A program made the translations under genes and the position numbers. A DNA stretch of 64,000 nucleotides from NCBI GenBank assembly GCA_026686845.1, contig JAIVEN010000014.1:13626001-13690000 (forward strand). Direction: 5' to 3'. Origin of the DNA: Adenanthera pavonina (taxonomy: Eukaryota > Streptophyta > Magnoliopsida > Fabales > Fabaceae). Below the pieces are notes generated by a model. That model searched no databases. It saw nothing but the letters and a program-made list of their open reading frames with translations, and had not been told where the DNA came from. This document shows, one piece after another, positions 62,840 through 64,000 of the stretch; position 1 is the stretch's first letter; every line of letters begins with the position of its first letter.

Positions 62840-63953
62840 GGGATTTATCATGAGTAAAAACTCCTAAATAACTCAAAGTCAACTTGAGGAAGTTGAGAGA
62901 TGCAGCACAGAATAAATAGATCAAGCAATTGCGATGGTGATTCAAAATATGAACCGAAGGTTTGAGGAAACAAATCGTGACATTGAAGAATTAAGGACGA
63001 TGTTTGAAGATCTTACGTAAAGCATAAAAGGCACAGACAAACAATATACAATAGAAGCTATAGTTGAAGGTTCAAAGGTTCGTAGAGAAATCAACTTACG
63101 GAATGAATACACTCCTTCCCCTAGTAATGCAAGGCCTCCACCTATTGGGAATCGTCAGTTTGCAAACGGTAACAGACACAGGAGTTTCAGGAATCCTACT
63201 CACATGACTTTTGACTCCCAGCAAGACTGTAGAAAATTAGTGGGTTGATCATGAGCCAAGAGATTACTATAACCGAAGATATGAGTTACCTCCTAGAAAT
63301 CATAGGGGAGGTTATAGACAGACTCAGCTGGATGACATCTCTAAAAAGGTCAAAGTCGATGCTCCTGAGTTCGATGGCCAATTAGATTCAAGCGCCTTCT
63401 TGGATTGGTTGGCTAGCATGGAGGACTATTTTGAATGGTATGAGATGAGCGATGTGCATCGAGTAAGATGAAGCTTGTCGGGTTTACCAAGAAGTGTTGA
63501 CAGAACAAGCAACAACAACCAGAGCGACTAGGACAGCCCCTGATTAGTACTTGGGCAGAGATGAAGATGAAGTCAAAAGAGAAATATATGTCTACCCATT
63601 ACAAGAGCTAGTTGTTCAATCAATGGCTGAACTTGAGACAAGCCACCACAGTATCTGATTACATGGCTCATTTTGACGAGCTCATGATTCGGTGTGAAGT
63701 TAAGGAAGATCCTTAGATGACAGTCCAAAAGCTTGTCAACGGTCTTCAAGTTGACATACAGCAAGAACTTAAATTGAATCCTCCTGAATCTCTTGAGGAG
63801 GCTTACCATAAGGCCTTGGAAGTAGAGTCTTTACTCAAGAATTCATATGGCAAGCGTTTTACTTCTCAGGGCACTGATTCTCACCAGACTCATAGTTTCA
63901 CACAATCCAACCGCTTTACTGGAGTGCCTCCTTTTGCAACCAATTCTAATTAG
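62840..63953 (+). pseudogene. gag of the LTR retrotransposon (broken)
   Basis: The N-terminal part (readable as NMNRRFEETNRDIEELRTMF near 62950) is followed, in changing frames, by the Retrotrans_gag core: KVDAPEFDGQLDSSAFLDWL near 63350, then STWAEMKMKSKEKY, TTVSDYMAHFDELMIRCEV and LVNGLQVDIQQELKLNPP. The last runs open to 63953. At least four stops or frame changes (for example the TGA near 63469 and the TAG at 63715-63717) break it. Gag would form the particle that packages the element's RNA. Confidence 0.75.
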
Positions 63954-64000
63954 ATAACTAGTCTTACTGGAAGTACTTCTAAGAATGCTGAGTCAACAAG

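Larger units (their letters stand above)
62123..64000 (+). mobile_element. LTR retrotransposon in the myosin gene (continues past edge)
   Basis: Order seen: LTR (62123-62470), primer-binding site, a GC-rich leader (about 62500-62720), then a gag frame with a Retrotrans_gag-type domain. This order and the gag type fit a Ty3/gypsy element on the plus strand. It sits downstream of the myosin exon ending at 61892, thus in an intron if the gene continues. Pol and the 3' LTR are not in view. Several stops in gag show that it is not autonomous. Confidence 0.72.

Overview
This is a window of nuclear DNA from a flowering plant, almost certainly a eudicot. It is AT-rich and intron-dense, introns follow GT-AG, and it carries plant L1-type LINEs, Stowaway-like MITEs and single-copy genes with clear Arabidopsis counterparts. 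Species cannot be read from the sequence; a rosid is a guess.

Layout. 431-6422: a nearly full-length but decayed LINE on the minus strand, with an A-tail and a 12-bp target-site duplication. 7952-8023: a tRNA-Asp(GTC) gene on the minus strand. 8164-9350: ndhU, a five-exon gene for a J-like subunit of the chloroplast NDH complex. 12112-12952: a three-exon R2R3-MYB gene on the minus strand with the bHLH-interaction signature. 13-27.9 kb: a gene-poor, repeat-rich stretch with a second, 5'-truncated LINE (perfect 12-bp duplication), two Stowaway-like MITEs in opposite orientation, a MITE nested in the end of another MITE, and GTTTGG-type repeats.

27.9-64 kb: a gene-dense plus-strand block. It holds the F-box/LRR gene SLOMO (FBL15 type, 17 exons, 28146-35068), a secreted GPI-anchor candidate (37824-40386), the receptor kinase ERECTA (27 exons, 976 codons, 43045-49896) and the motor half of a class XI myosin heavy chain (from 52194; last exon seen ends at 61892). 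The myosin gene runs off the right edge. Its last visible intron contains the start of an LTR retrotransposon (62123 to the edge) with a decayed gag.

The genes are independent units, not a cluster: photosynthetic cyclic electron flow (ndhU), transcription (MYB), auxin/meristem-linked protein turnover (SLOMO), organ and stomatal patterning (ERECTA) and actin-based transport (myosin). I did not find a new multi-gene system. The points most worth checking are an in-frame stop inside what looks like the conserved N-terminus of SLOMO, a GC-AG intron in the same gene, upstream ATGs in the ERECTA leader, the nested MITEs, and the LTR element inside the myosin gene. All exon boundaries were worked out by hand from reading frame, splice sites and remembered family sequences; no search was run.
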